Below are positions 12,201 through 24,258 of a stretch of 64,000 bases of DNA, in pieces; the stretch's first letter is position 1; every line of letters begins with the position of its first letter. The notes under the pieces were generated by a model. That model was not told where the DNA came from, did not search any database, and saw only the letters and a list, made by a program, of their open reading frames with translations. A program made the position numbers and the translations under genes. The DNA is from Ilyonectria destructans (Eukaryota; Ascomycota; Sordariomycetes; Hypocreales; Nectriaceae), in the NCBI GenBank assembly GCA_020740775.1, contig JAHEWK010000009.1:1488001-1552000 (forward strand), in the 5' to 3' direction.

Positions 12201-13611
12201 CTCCTTAAATTAGAGTTATTTCTCTATTAATTATTTTAATTATTATAATAACTTTTAGTAAAAAGGGAATTCTTATTAGACTTTCTTATAAATTTAGAGG
12301 GTTACTTTATATTATTTTAATCTAACTTCCTCTTCTTAATATATCTATATTTAGTATTCTAAATTCTAATAGTAAAAGTTACTATTTCCTTCTATTTCTT
12401 TAGAATTTAAACTTTACTCTAAAGGAGAATAATTTTTTAGAGGCTAAATTATAATTTAATAAAAAAATAGTTAGCTTAATACTTATTACTAGCTACTAGA
12501 TTATATTTCTTAAGGAAATTAAAATATATATAGAAGTTATATAGAGATTAATTTTTCTATTATTTAGCTACTTTTAGCTTATATATAATATTAATTATAT
12601 AATTATTAGAATCTTTTATTAATTTTTCTATCTATTTCTTAAATTTATTTTAATTATTTTAAAAGTATTTAGCTATAGTAATATCTTAGGTATTAAGATA
12701 TTAAAACTAATAGATTTAGCCTTTAATTTTTATATTATTTAATAACTTAAGAATCTTCTAGCTGTCTAAATAATAAATTTTTAGTACTTCTATAAAAACT
12801 TACTCTATCTTCTATAGCTATTTAAACTATTTTTAAATAGTAATTAGAATTTTAAGAAGTATAATATCTTTAATTTTTAATTTTAATTTATTCTTTAAGC
12901 TTAACTTAAAGGTAAAATTATAATTTCTCTATTTTCTTTTTTTTTTAGAAGGAGTATAAAATTAAAGTTATCTTAAAGAGATTTTAGCTAGCTCTATTTT
13001 AGCTCTCTTAAGTTCAGCTTAAATTTTATTTTATTTCTATAACTTCTTAATTTATACAGTCTCTATATTAATAAGCCCCCTAATAGAGACTTATACTGGT
13101 AATTATATAGATCTTTAGGTATATTTAAATTTAGAGTCTAAGAGTTTCTTATTATTAACCTCTACTGCTCTATAATTAAAAGGGCTTCTACTAGTTAGAA
13201 CTATAAATATTTCTCTTAAACTCTTTTTAATTTCCTTATAGATTAGAGATTTCCTAAAGGTAAGTATTACTAGAGATATTAGATTTATAATTATCTTTTT
13301 ATAGATATACTTTAATATTATTTTTATAATCTGAATAACTATAAGGGAAGCTTTAGAATATAATACTGATATAAGTTATTATAATTTATAAAGAATTTAA
13401 TAATAATAGCTAGATAGTAAAAAGGTATATTTAAGATAATAATAGAATTAAAGCTTATTTCTTTTTTTTAATCTAAAGGATTATACTATTTAATTATAAA
13501 GATTTTACTACTTCTTTAATTATAAGAATTTTGCTATTTAGTCAGTTAGCTTATTAGCTAACTGACTATCTCTTTCTAACTGCTAGATTAGCTTTCTGCT
13601 GCCTTATTATA
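6239..13611 (-). mobile_element. Ty3/Gypsy retrotransposon copy A1, complete but RIP-destroyed
   Basis: Bounded by LTRs at 6239-6491 (3' LTR, in the minus orientation) and 13359-13611 (5' LTR), total about 7.4 kb. On the minus strand the order is gag with a zinc knuckle (12108-12160), reverse transcriptase, RNase H and integrase, which is the Gypsy order. An 817-bp non-coding stretch (6492-7308) separates pol from the 3' LTR. Every frame is full of stops. Differences from the other A copies are almost all transitions. The 13359-13611 LTR also abuts the 3' end of the A2/A4 element, so the two elements share one LTR. Confidence 0.85.
7700..12900 (-). pseudogene. gag-pol pseudogene of Gypsy copy A1
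   Basis: These motifs can be read on the minus strand through the mutations. The gag zinc knuckle is at 12108-12160 with spacing 2-4-4, but all four ligand positions are Tyr. The reverse transcriptase active-site box is at 10905-10916 and reads YLNN instead of YxDD, followed by an FIFLRD-type strand. RNase H lies at about 10280-10470 (form YNTPNQELIAI). The integrase C-terminal core is at 9067-9107 and reads TDR-stop-IERIN, from the family's TDGQTERIN. Stops arise at former Gln and Trp codons. The ends of the frame cannot be fixed, so the limits are approximate. No product is possible. Confidence 0.75.
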
Positions 13612-16549
13612 AATAATATTACTATAATAATAAAAAGAAATATTTTTAATCTTAATAATCTCTATCTTTTTACCTACTAACTTTTAAATTAAATTAATAA
13701 CTTTAATATATATCTTCTTTTTTTAATTTATCTATAAGATAAAATTACTTAAGCTATAATTCTTCTACTTAAGGCTTTTTATTTTATTAAGAAGATTTAT
13801 TTTTATTATTTTAAATTAAAAAAATTATATAAATTACTTTAATATATATTATTTATTCTTTAGATATTAATTAGAAATCTATTAATATTTTTATTTAAAT
13901 AATTTAATTTTAATATAAAATTCTAATTACCTCTTATTATATTACTTTAAATATAGATAAATCTTTAGATTTTATTAATTAATTTATAAATATAGCTTTT
14001 TCTTTTTTTTAATTAAAAATATTTTATTAATATTTTATTTTAAAAGAATATTCTAAATAATATCTTATATTAGGTTAATTAGATATAACTTTAGCTAATT
14101 ATATTAAATATAGAGTTTTCTATTTAAATTATAGTAAAAACTATTTCTTACTATTTAATTAAATATATTATTTTTAAGATTTATATAGAAGATTTAATTT
14201 ATAATTAAATTCTTCTATATATTAAGAAGTATCTACTAATTAAAATTTACCTTTAGATTTTTATAGTTAAATTTTAATTTATTTCTATTAGAAGATCTAT
14301 AGAAGATAATAATAATTTATTTAATAAGAAATTTATAGTCTTTTTATATCTAAAGAAGAAGAATTTTAATAGTAATTATATATCTATCTATCTTTTTACT
14401 TTATTTTAATTTAGTAATTTAAAGAGTTTTTAATTAAATTTAATTTTAGATTTTTATTATAAATTAAATTATTTTTTAAATAGAAATTAATAGTTTTATT
14501 TTTAATATATTTTAATATTAATTAAATTTTAAATTAAAATATTAATTAAAATTTTATTTAAGCTTTTTATAATTTTTCTTTTTTAATTAGTAATTTTTTA
14601 TTTTATAATTCTCTTTTTAATTAATTTTTATATATTTTCTATATTATTCTTTATAATATACTAATTATACTCTAAAGATTAATTTTTCTATTTAATTAAA
14701 AAGTAGATTATATTTTATTTTTATTATTTATATTTTATTTTTTTTACTTTTTATTAAGAGTTAATTTCTTTAAGATTTAAAATTAATAGTAATTTAAATT
14801 AATTTTAATCTTTAAGATATTAAAATTTTAAAAGATTAATATAGAATATATTATAAATATAATTATATTTATCTAAAAATATTAATTAGTAGGCTTATAG
14901 TTTAATTTTCTTAAGAATTTAAAATAAATTAGTTTATTTTAATATTAATTTATATTTTTCTTTTTTAATATTAAGATTTTTTATTATAAAATTAATTAAA
15001 TTGCTAATTAAAAGGGAAATATTCTTATATTAGTTATTATAATTATCTATTTATTTTTTTATAGTTTTTTTCTAATAGTTTTTAAGTTATTTATATAACT
15101 TCTTAAGATAATATATTTTTATATTAGCCTTTAGTATTTTTTTTCTAAATATATTATTTTTAATATATAGATTTAAATTAAAAAGATAATCTATTAGAGC
15201 TTTAAAAAAAGAAATTCTATTATATTATTTTTAATATTATTATATATATATTATACTAATTATAATAATACTATTTAATTACTTTATTATTTATTAATAA
15301 AGTATTTTAAGTAATATTCTAATATTTAGTTTATTTTTTTTTATTTATCTATTAATTTATAGATAAAATATTATTAAGAGATATCTTTTATTATTACTTT
15401 AATAGTATAATTTAAATTAAAAATTATTTATAAAAATTAAATTTTTATTATTTATAATTCCCCTAGAGGATTTATATTTTAATTTAATCTTATTATAAAA
15501 GAATTCTACTAATTTTACTATATTAATTATTATTTAAATAGAAAGAAATACTATATATTTTATATATTAATTAATTATTATTAAAATTATATTAATTTTT
15601 TTATTTTTTTACTATATTAGTAGAAATTTTATAATAAAATCTATTAAAATCTTATATTAAAGTTAATTTAATATTAAAGGTAATATAAACTTACTATAGA
15701 ATTTATACTATTTTACTATAATCTTTTAATAGATTATATAGATTTATATTTAATTTTTAATATTTTTATCTATTTCTATTTAATAGAAATATCTTTAAAA
15801 AAAATTTAAATTTTTTTAATTTTAAAATAACTAGAAAATAAATTATTATAGTATAACCATAAAAGAATATACTTTATAGATTTTTTATTTAAAATAAATA
15901 ATTATTGCTTATAGTAAAGTAATCTATTTTTAAGAGATTAAAATTTACTCTTTTTAGTAATTATTATAAAATTACTTCTTTTTTAATATTATATCTTTAG
16001 ATTTTTATTTTAAAGAAATTAAATTAACTTTATACTTAAATAGAATACTATAATCTTATAGATTTCTTTTTAAAATATAGTCTTTTTAGCTATTAAAAGG
16101 AAGATAGATAGCTTATAGTCTATTTTCTTTTAAATTTAATAGATTTAATTTTTTAAAGTCAGCTTTTTTAATATACTCTTTAGAAGATTAATAAATAAAT
16201 TTCTCTTATTTATATTAATATTCTTTTAATTTTAAATTTTTTATTTTATTTAATTAGAATTCTTTTTATTCTTTAGAATATAAACTATTTTAATTTTAAC
16301 TAATTAGTATTTCAGTTAGTTAAGTAATTTAATATTTAAAGGCTTTTTATTTTTAAATTTAAATTATTTTAATAAACTATCTATTAAATTTATCTTTTTA
16401 AATTTATATTTTATTATAAAATTATAAAATATAAAATAGATATACTATTTAGTCTACTTATTATTAAGCTTAAAAGTCTTTATAAAACTTTATAAGTTAA
16501 AATAATTACTTAGGATTTTAATAGAGATTACTGCCTTTTTAAGATAGTA
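13612..16549 (-). mobile_element. Gypsy-A element A2/A4, 3' half (RNase H to integrase end)
   Basis: Aligns with A1 bases about 7309-10283 in the same orientation. It lacks the 817-bp 3' region and runs straight into the LTR at 13359-13611. At 16549 it stops exactly where copy A3 begins, ending in TAGTA (16545-16549). The missing 5' half resumes at 27415 with TAGTA (27415-27419). The two halves together make one element, split by A3. Coding content is the degraded integrase and RNase H region only. Confidence 0.8.
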
Positions 16550-16802
16550 TATAATAAGGCAGTAAAAAGCTAGTCTAGCAGTTAGAAAGAAATAGTTAGT
16601 TAGCTAATAAGCTAACTGATTAAGTAGTAAAACTCTTATAATTAGAGGAGTAGTAAAATCTTAATAATTAAATAGTATAACCTATTAGATTAAGAAAGAA
16701 AAATAAGCTTTAATTCTATTATTATCTTAAATATATCCTTTAACTATCTAACTATTATTATTAAATTTCTTATAAATTATAATAATCTATATTAGTATTA
16801 TA
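16550..16802 (+). repeat. 5' LTR of Gypsy copy A3
   Basis: 253 bp, the reverse complement of the 13359-13611 and 30425-30675 LTRs. It carries the internal palindrome (agttagctaataagctaact core) and ends with gtattata, the mirror of the tataatac start seen in the opposite copies. Confidence 0.8.
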
Positions 16803-19800
16803 TTTTAAAGCTTTCTTTATAGTTATCTAAATTATAAAAATAATATTAAAGTATATTTATAAAAAGATAATTATAAATCTAGCTTTTTTAGTAATATTTA
16901 TCTCTAGAAAATCTCTAATCTATAAGAAAATTAAAAAGAGCTTAAGAGAAATATTTATAGTTTCTACTAATAGAAATCCTTCTAATTATAAATTAAAAGA
17001 GGTTAATAATAAGGAATTTTTAGACTTTAAATTTAAATATATCTAAAGATCTATATAATTATTAATATAAATCTCTATTAAAAAGCTTATTAATATAGAG
17101 ACTATATAAATTAAAAAGTTATAAAAGTAAAATAAAGCTTAAATTAAATTTAAAAGAATTAAAATAAAACTAATTAAAATCTCTTTAAAATAACTCTAAT
17201 TTTATACTTCTTTTAAGAAAAAAAGAAAATAGAAGAATTATAATCTTATTTTTAAGTTAAGCTTAAAAAATAAATTAAAATTAAAAGTTAAAAATATTAT
17301 ACTTCTTAAGATTCTAATTACAGTCTAAAAATAATTTAAATAGCTATAGAAGATAGAATAAATCTTTATAGAAATATTAAGAATTTATTATTTAAATAGC
17401 TAGAAGATTCTTAATATATTAAATAATATAAAAATTAAAAATTAAATCTATTAATTTTAATATCTTAATACTTAAGATATTACTATAGCTAAATATCTTT
17501 AAAATAATTAAAATAAATTTAAAGAATAAATAAAAAGATTAATAAAAAACTCTAATAATTATATAATTAATATTATATATAAACTAAAGGCAGCTAAATA
17601 ATAAAAAAACTAATCTCTATATAATTTCTATATATATTTTAATTCTCTTAAGAAATATAATTTAATAGTTAATAATAATTATTAAGCTAATTATTTTCTT
17701 ATTAAATTATAATTTAATCTTTAAAAGGTTATTCTTCTTTAGAGTAAAATTTAAATCTTAAAATAATAGAAAGAAATAGTAATTTTTACTATTAGGGTTT
17801 AAAATACTAAATATAAATATATTAAGAAGAGAAAATTAAATTAAAATAATATAGAGTAACTTTCTAAATTTATATAAAAATTTATTAAGAATTTCCTTTT
17901 TATTAAAAGTTATTATAATAATTAAAATAATTAATAGAGAAAATATTTTAATTTAAAAAGAAAAAAGAAAAACCTAAAGGATTATAATAGTAATATTTAA
18001 AAGTGCTATATTTATAATAGTAAGATATATTTTATATTAAAATATTCTAAAAAAAAAAAAATTTAAAATAAAATAAAAGAAAAAAATAACTAATTAAAAT
18101 AGATAGTTTAATAGAAATTAATAAATTAACTTTTAAAGTTAAATTCTAAATAACTATTAAGATTATAATTAGATATAGAGAATTTATTAAAATTAATAGA
18201 GTTTTAAATTTAAAAGTAAAAGTAAATTCTATTAGTAATAAGCTAATAGTCTATTTATACCTTTAAAAAAAGAAAATTTAGATTTTAAATCTAAAAGCTA
18301 TTAGAAAGTATAAAATCTAAATAAAATAAATATAAATTATCCCTCTTAAGATAATAAATATATAGAATTAGATTAAAATCTTTATTTAAATAATAATTAG
18401 ACTTAAAAAGATCTAATTCTCTTTAAGAGCTTCTTACTACTATTAATATTAACTTTAAGAGATCTAATTATTTATTAAAATTCAGTAGATTAAATATAGA
18501 TATTTAAGATATTTTAAGCCAGCCTAAAGACTATCTATAAATATAAATTTAAATAGCTATATAAAAATATAGTAAAAATCTATAGAATTATAATTCTAGA
18601 TAAATTATTTTAAATCTCTAATAATAAATTTTTTAAAAAAAAAGAAAATTCTAATTTATCTTTTAAGCTTTTAAATTATTAAGATATTTTTTTAGCTAAA
18701 AGCTTTAATATTTTATCTTTTTATTAAGCTATAGATTATAATATTAAGCTACTCTTTAGTAAGAAGCCTCCTTTTAGGTTAATATACTCTCTATCTCTAA
18801 AGAAACTATAGACTCTTTAAGAATATATTAAGAATCTAGCTAATAGCTATATCTATTTTTTTAAGAGTTTAATAGGTACTTCTATACTATTTATATTAAA
18901 ATTAAATAGAAATTTAAAACTTTATATAAATTACTAAAAATTAAATATTATTACTAAGAAAAATTAATATTTTTTATTTTTAATAATAGAAATTATAAAT
19001 TATATTAAAAGTATAAAATTCTTTTTAAAGATTAATATTAAAAATATTTTAAAATTATATTTATTAGACTCTATAAAGCCTACTAAATACTATCTATATA
19101 GTCTATTTAAATAATATTTTTATCTTTTTAAGAAATTAAAAGTTTTATATAAAATGCCTTTAGTAAGTATTTAATTAATTCTATAAAATTAAAATTTTTA
19201 TTAAGTAATTTAAATACTCTTTCTATTAATAATAAATAGAATACCTTAAGTTTATCTTCTTTAATAAGAAGATATTAATAAATTCTAAAAGAATCTAAAT
19301 AATAGCTAAATAAAAAGAACTTAAAAACTTTTAAGAGATTTAGATATTTTTCGAATTTTATAACTTCTATTATAAATTTATTTATAGATATTTAGAGATT
19401 ATTATACCCCTAAGTAATTTACTAAAGGGAAGTATAAATAGAAAGAAATTAGAATATATCTTACTAAATAAAGCTAAAAGAGAAATATTTTACTAATTTA
19501 TTTAAGCTTTTTAAAAGGTATTACTCTTAAGATATTATAATCTATCTTTTTCTATCTTCTTATAGATTAATACCTTTAGATTTATAATAGTTAAAATTAC
19601 TTTTTAGCTTAATAAATAAAAACTATATTATCTTTTTACCTTCTATAGAAATTTAAAAAATCTAAATTAAAATATAATATTTTAAATTAGAAATTAATAG
19701 CTATTATAAAGTTATTTAAATATTAATAATACTATCTTAAAGAGATAATAATCTCTATTAAGATTCTAAATAATTATTTTAACTTATAAAATTTTATAAA

Positions 19801-20615
19801 GACTTTTAGATTTAATAGTAGGCAGATTAAATAATATATCTACTTTATATTTTATAATTTTATAATAAAATATAAATTTAAAAAGATAAATTTAGTAGAT
19901 AGTTTATTAAAATAGTTTAAATTTAAAAATAAAAAGCCTCTAAATATTAAACTACTTAACTAATTAGAATACTAATTAGCTAAAATTAATATAATTTATA
20001 TCTTAAAAAATAAAAAGAATTCTAATTAAATAAAATAAAAACCCCAAAATTAAAGAAATATTAATATAAATAAAAAGAATTTATCTATTAATCCTCTAGA
20101 GAGTATACTAAATAAATTAACTCTAAAAGATTAAATTTATTAGATTTAAAAGAAAATAGACTATAAGCTATCTATTTTTCTTCTAATAGCTAAAAAGACT
20201 ATATTTTAAAAAGAAATCTATAAGACTATATAGTATTCTATTTAAGTAAAAAGTTAATTTAATTTCTTTAAAATAAAAATCTAAAGATATAATATTAAAA
20301 GAGAAATAACTCTATAATAATTATTAAAAGGAGTAAATTTTAATCTTTTAAAAATAGATTATTCTACTATAAATAATAATTATTTATTTTAAATAAAAAA
20401 TCTATAAAATATATTTTTCTATAATTATACTATAATAATCTATTTACTAACTATTTTAAAATTAAAAGATTTTAAATTCTCCTCTAAAGATATTTCTACT
20501 AAATAGAAATAGATAAAAATATTAAATATTAAATATAAATTTATATAGTCTATTAAGAGGCTATAGTAAAATAGTATAAATTCTATAGTAAGTTTATATT
20601 ATTTTTAATATTAAA

Positions 20616-20620
20616 TTAAC
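20616..20620. repeat. Target-site duplication (TTAAC), left, of the Copia insertion
   Basis: TTAAC at 20616-20620 is repeated at 24259-24263 directly outside the two Copia LTRs. Removing the insert and one TTAAC restores continuity with the homologous Gypsy-A sequence near 9400 in copy A1. Confidence 0.85.
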
Positions 20621-20874
20621 TAATAGTATATCTTTATATTAATATAGAAAAGCAATATATATAGATCTAACTAATTAGTCTCTTAATTAGTTCTATAATC
20701 TCTCTTCTTCCTTAGGAACTCCCAAGGAATTCCACTGCAGGAAGCCCCTAATATTTCCCTGGGATTTCCCCGGGTCACATGCAGTTGCACACGTAACTTC
20801 CCTCGTCCCCTAACCGGGCCCGCACTCAGCCCTATCTACAGCCAAGGGCTGCCATAAGCCGCGAGGAACCAATA
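20621..20874 (-). repeat. Copia 3' LTR
   Basis: 254 bp, same length as and nearly the same sequence as 24005-24258. Differences are mostly transitions (for example tcacatgcagttgcacacgt against ttacgtgcggttgcgtatat). Confidence 0.9.
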
Positions 20875-20975
20875 CTGGCAACTCTTCTTTATGGTGGCAG
20901 TTACTTGGATGGAAGGCTTCCTTTCTTTCTGGCTCCTTAGCATAAGGAATAGTCCTATTTCGACCCTGCCTCGCG

Positions 20976-21411
20976 CTAAACCCATCCTTCCAACCGTATA
21001 ACAATCCTTCCTTCCGTTACAAATATCTCTAGGGCTCGGTTTAGCCCTACCTTTATTATTACATCCACTGGATTATCTTCCCCCTTAATCCACCTGATCT
21101 TCTGGATTTCCCAGTCCTTATATAATTGCCGAAGGGCTATAATATCAATTATTAGCCTCTTCTCAGTTGTAATGCCCAAAGCGACGGTATAGTCGCCTCA
21201 ATTCCATCTCCATAAAGTAGCTTGTTACTATACCGGCTACTTCTATATAAAACCACCTGTGGCTATACTTCCGGATTACTGGAACTTGCACTCCAGTCTG
21301 CTTATTAATAAGTTTATTGCTGATATTATTAAAGATAATCCCCTTATTATCTATATCCTTTAAGTAGAAAAGAAAAGGGGTATTGCCCTCTGTTATAAAG
21401 TAGGTAATCAT
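20976..21411 (-). pseudogene. Copia pol remnant: GAG-pre-integrase joined to RNase H C-terminus
   Basis: Two overlapping minus-strand frames carry the remains. Bases 21163-21411 encode a GAG-pre-integrase-like stretch ending in ELRRLYRRFGHYN (family form ELRxLHRRFGHP). Bases 20976-21179 encode TEKRLIIDIIALRQ...IRWIKGEDNPVDVIIK...RLEGWV, the C-terminal end of Copia RNase H (family form IDIMALRQ, RWIxGxDNPADAMTK). In a full Copia polyprotein roughly a thousand residues of integrase and reverse transcriptase separate these, so a large deletion has joined them. The junction is at about 21163-21180 and also shifts the frame. The element could only move with enzymes supplied from elsewhere. Confidence 0.8.
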
Positions 21412-24004
21412 ACCCAGTAGTCTATCTACTGATAGAGTTCCTAGGTATCTTATATAAGGACTATCTCTAAATCGAACTGTATTACCTTCAGCCTTTAATT
21501 AATTAATTAAAAGCTATAGGCAGATATCTATTAGGGTGTATATTTAGCTAATTCCTACAGTGGAAATTATAGCTGTATCTATATCTGGTATTTATTCTTA
21601 GTAGATTCAGTCTGAATATCTTTCAGCAGAGAATATTATTACTTTTTTAGTTATTTAATCTGATAGTTTATTAAATCTTCTATTATAGAGGGCTGCAATC
21701 TAATAGTATACTGCTATCTGAAGTAATCTCTAGGTAATCTTTATTTTCTTGCTGTATTTATAGAGGAATACCTTTAGGTTTTTAGTCTTTATAAAGTATA
21801 CCTCTAGATTGGCGTCGAACTGTACTTCCTTCAGTTTATCTTTACTATTCTTCTTATCCTCTAAGTTATCTTTATATTCTGCTAAAAAGGCTATAAAGGT
21901 GCTTTTTTCTTAGTGGAAATTCTTTACTCTTTTTTACTCCCTTTTTAACTTCTTCTATTCCTTAGTTATATAGTTACTTAACTAATATCTAATCTTACTA
22001 TAGATAAAGTATTTTACTTTTTATACTATAGTATATTCTATCTATTATATTTCTAAGCTGAGTCTACTTTAGGTCTATAAGTCTCTACAGTAGTAATTAC
22101 AATCTATAAAGAATTAATTTATATTATAAAGGCTGTAGCTCTTACTTATAATTATAGAGGATTATAATTATAAATATAACTACTTAAATCTTTATATTAG
22201 TATATAAAGTATAAATTTAAATTTCTTTATACCTCTATAGACTCTTATTGTAGTGGAAATAAGCTGGTCTTCTGCTATAAAGCTTATACTAAGGGCCTAT
22301 TGGTATTTCTTTAACTTTTTGAGTAATTAATCCAGCACTTTATAGTTTATACCAGTTGGATTTAATATCTTTATTAATAGGAATATAATTATCGTCCAGT
22401 TAGTATAGTAGTATTTCTAATTAACTTCTATCTTAAAATAGTTATAAAATACCCAATATATCTCAGTAAATATTATATCTAGCTGTATTTTATATAAGTA
22501 GTAGTTAAGGGTAGCTTTATTGAGGATATAGTTAAATATAGTATAGAACTGTAATTTCTTAATACTGATATTTATATATATATTGAAGAAGAATCTGACT
22601 TTCTTATTAAGGATATTATAGATCTCTTCAGTATAATTTATTTCCTTCCTCTAGATTTTTATAAATTGTACTAATATAGAGGCTAAAAGCAGCTTATTTA
22701 GGATCTACTGAGGAGGAATCTTCCGGTAGGGACTGATATAGTCTGATTTCAGGATGGGAATAGTAGGTTCCTGTAGTATTTAATTAACTATCTTAAATTG
22801 CTATAGAGGTAATAGACTCTGGATTTAGCGCTTAAATATATAAGGATGCTATTATTGCTTCTTCTTTATGCAGACTGGGGTTTCTTTATCTATATATCAG
22901 TAGTGCCTCTTATCTCTATAGAAGTTATCTTCCTCTATCTATAACTAGTATAGACTGAGGCTATATTATATTAATTTTATACTCTACCCTCTTCCTACTA
23001 TTATATAAACTTCTAGCTCTTTATAACTTTCCTTTAAGCAGTCTAGCCAGAAAATAATTCCTACTGAACTAAACTTAATTACTGCCCAATAGAGCTATTC
23101 CTCTAGTTACTTAAAGAATTATTATAGTAATTCTAAGGTTTATTAATACTCTCTTCTAGTTCTATTTTTATAGTACTTCTGCTATTACTAGAATACTTAT
23201 ATCTTTAGAAAAAGATCCAGTTTATAGTCCCTTAGTATTTTATCTATCTATTGCAGTAAATTATCTGCTATTACTGCCTCTTCTAATATCTAATATATAG
23301 AGCTATTCTATCTGCCTAAATAGATTCTATATAAAACTATATAGTCCTTTAGTTATCTCTATAACTCTTACTTAAGTACTTAAAAGTACTCTTCCTTCTA
23401 CTCTTTAAAATCCTCTTAAAATTCCCCTAGAAGCCAGTAGTCTATTATTTAGCTGCTTAATATTTACTAATTAAGAAGTTTCCTAAGTATATAGATATTT
23501 CTATACTTATCTATTATATTTAGTCCGGGGGTAATATAAAGGAGAGTTATATTAAGAAAGTCTAGAATTTTTATAGGTAGATTTATTACCTGCAGTTATT
23601 ATAGAAGAATCTAATCTACTTTCTATATAGAAAGGACTGGTTCTATAGATAATTTATTATCTGCTATTACTGCAGATAGCTTTAGAGGTTTATATTATTA
23701 TCTCTATAATATTCTTTAGATACTTAATTAGTTAATTAATTAGTCTCCAGTATATATATAATAGAGTATACTCTTTAGGCTTAATTAGTAGTTTATCTAA
23801 GTTATCTTATTATTACTCTAGTTGCAGAAAGAGCTTAATTTAATTATAAAGATCTAGAATATTTATACTTAAAACTTCTCTTTAGTCTTTATTAATTATA
23901 ATAAGATCTTTCTAATTATACTAACTGTATTTAGTTATATTCCTAGGAATTTCCTCTTTTCTACCTTATAAATCTATACTATTAGATTTAATAATACTGA
24001 TTAG

Positions 24005-24258
24005 TAATAGTATATCTTCATATTAATATAGAAAAGCAATATATATAGATCTAACTAATTAGTCTCTTAATTAGTTCTGTAATCTCTTTTCTTCCTTAGG
24101 AACTCCTAAGGAATTCCGCTGCGGGAAGCCCCTAATATTTCCCTGGGATTTCCCCGGGTTACGTGCGGTTGCGTATATAACTTCCCTTGTCCTCTGACCG
24201 GGCCCGCACTCAGCTCTATTTACAGCTAAGGGCTGCTACAAGCCGCAAGGAACCAATA
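24005..24258 (-). repeat. Copia 5' LTR
   Basis: 254-bp partner of 20621-20874, followed directly by the right TTAAC target duplication (24259-24263). Less mutated than the surrounding Gypsy sequence. Confidence 0.9.

Larger units (their letters stand above)
20621..24258 (-). mobile_element. Ty1/Copia retrotransposon, internally deleted, inserted in Gypsy A3
   Basis: Two 254-bp LTRs (20621-20874 and 24005-24258), start TAATAG and end CCAATA (TG...CA altered by RIP), and a 5-bp duplication TTAAC define a 3,638-bp element. Coding traces lie on the minus strand, so 24005-24258 is the 5' LTR. Recognisable parts are a GAG-pre-integrase domain and the C-terminal end of RNase H, directly joined; integrase core and reverse transcriptase are missing. 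The interval 21412-24004 on the minus strand should hold gag and protease but is degraded by stops. The LTRs and 20700-21400 keep G+C and many CpA/TpG, so this insertion is less RIP-mutated than its host element. Confidence 0.85.
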
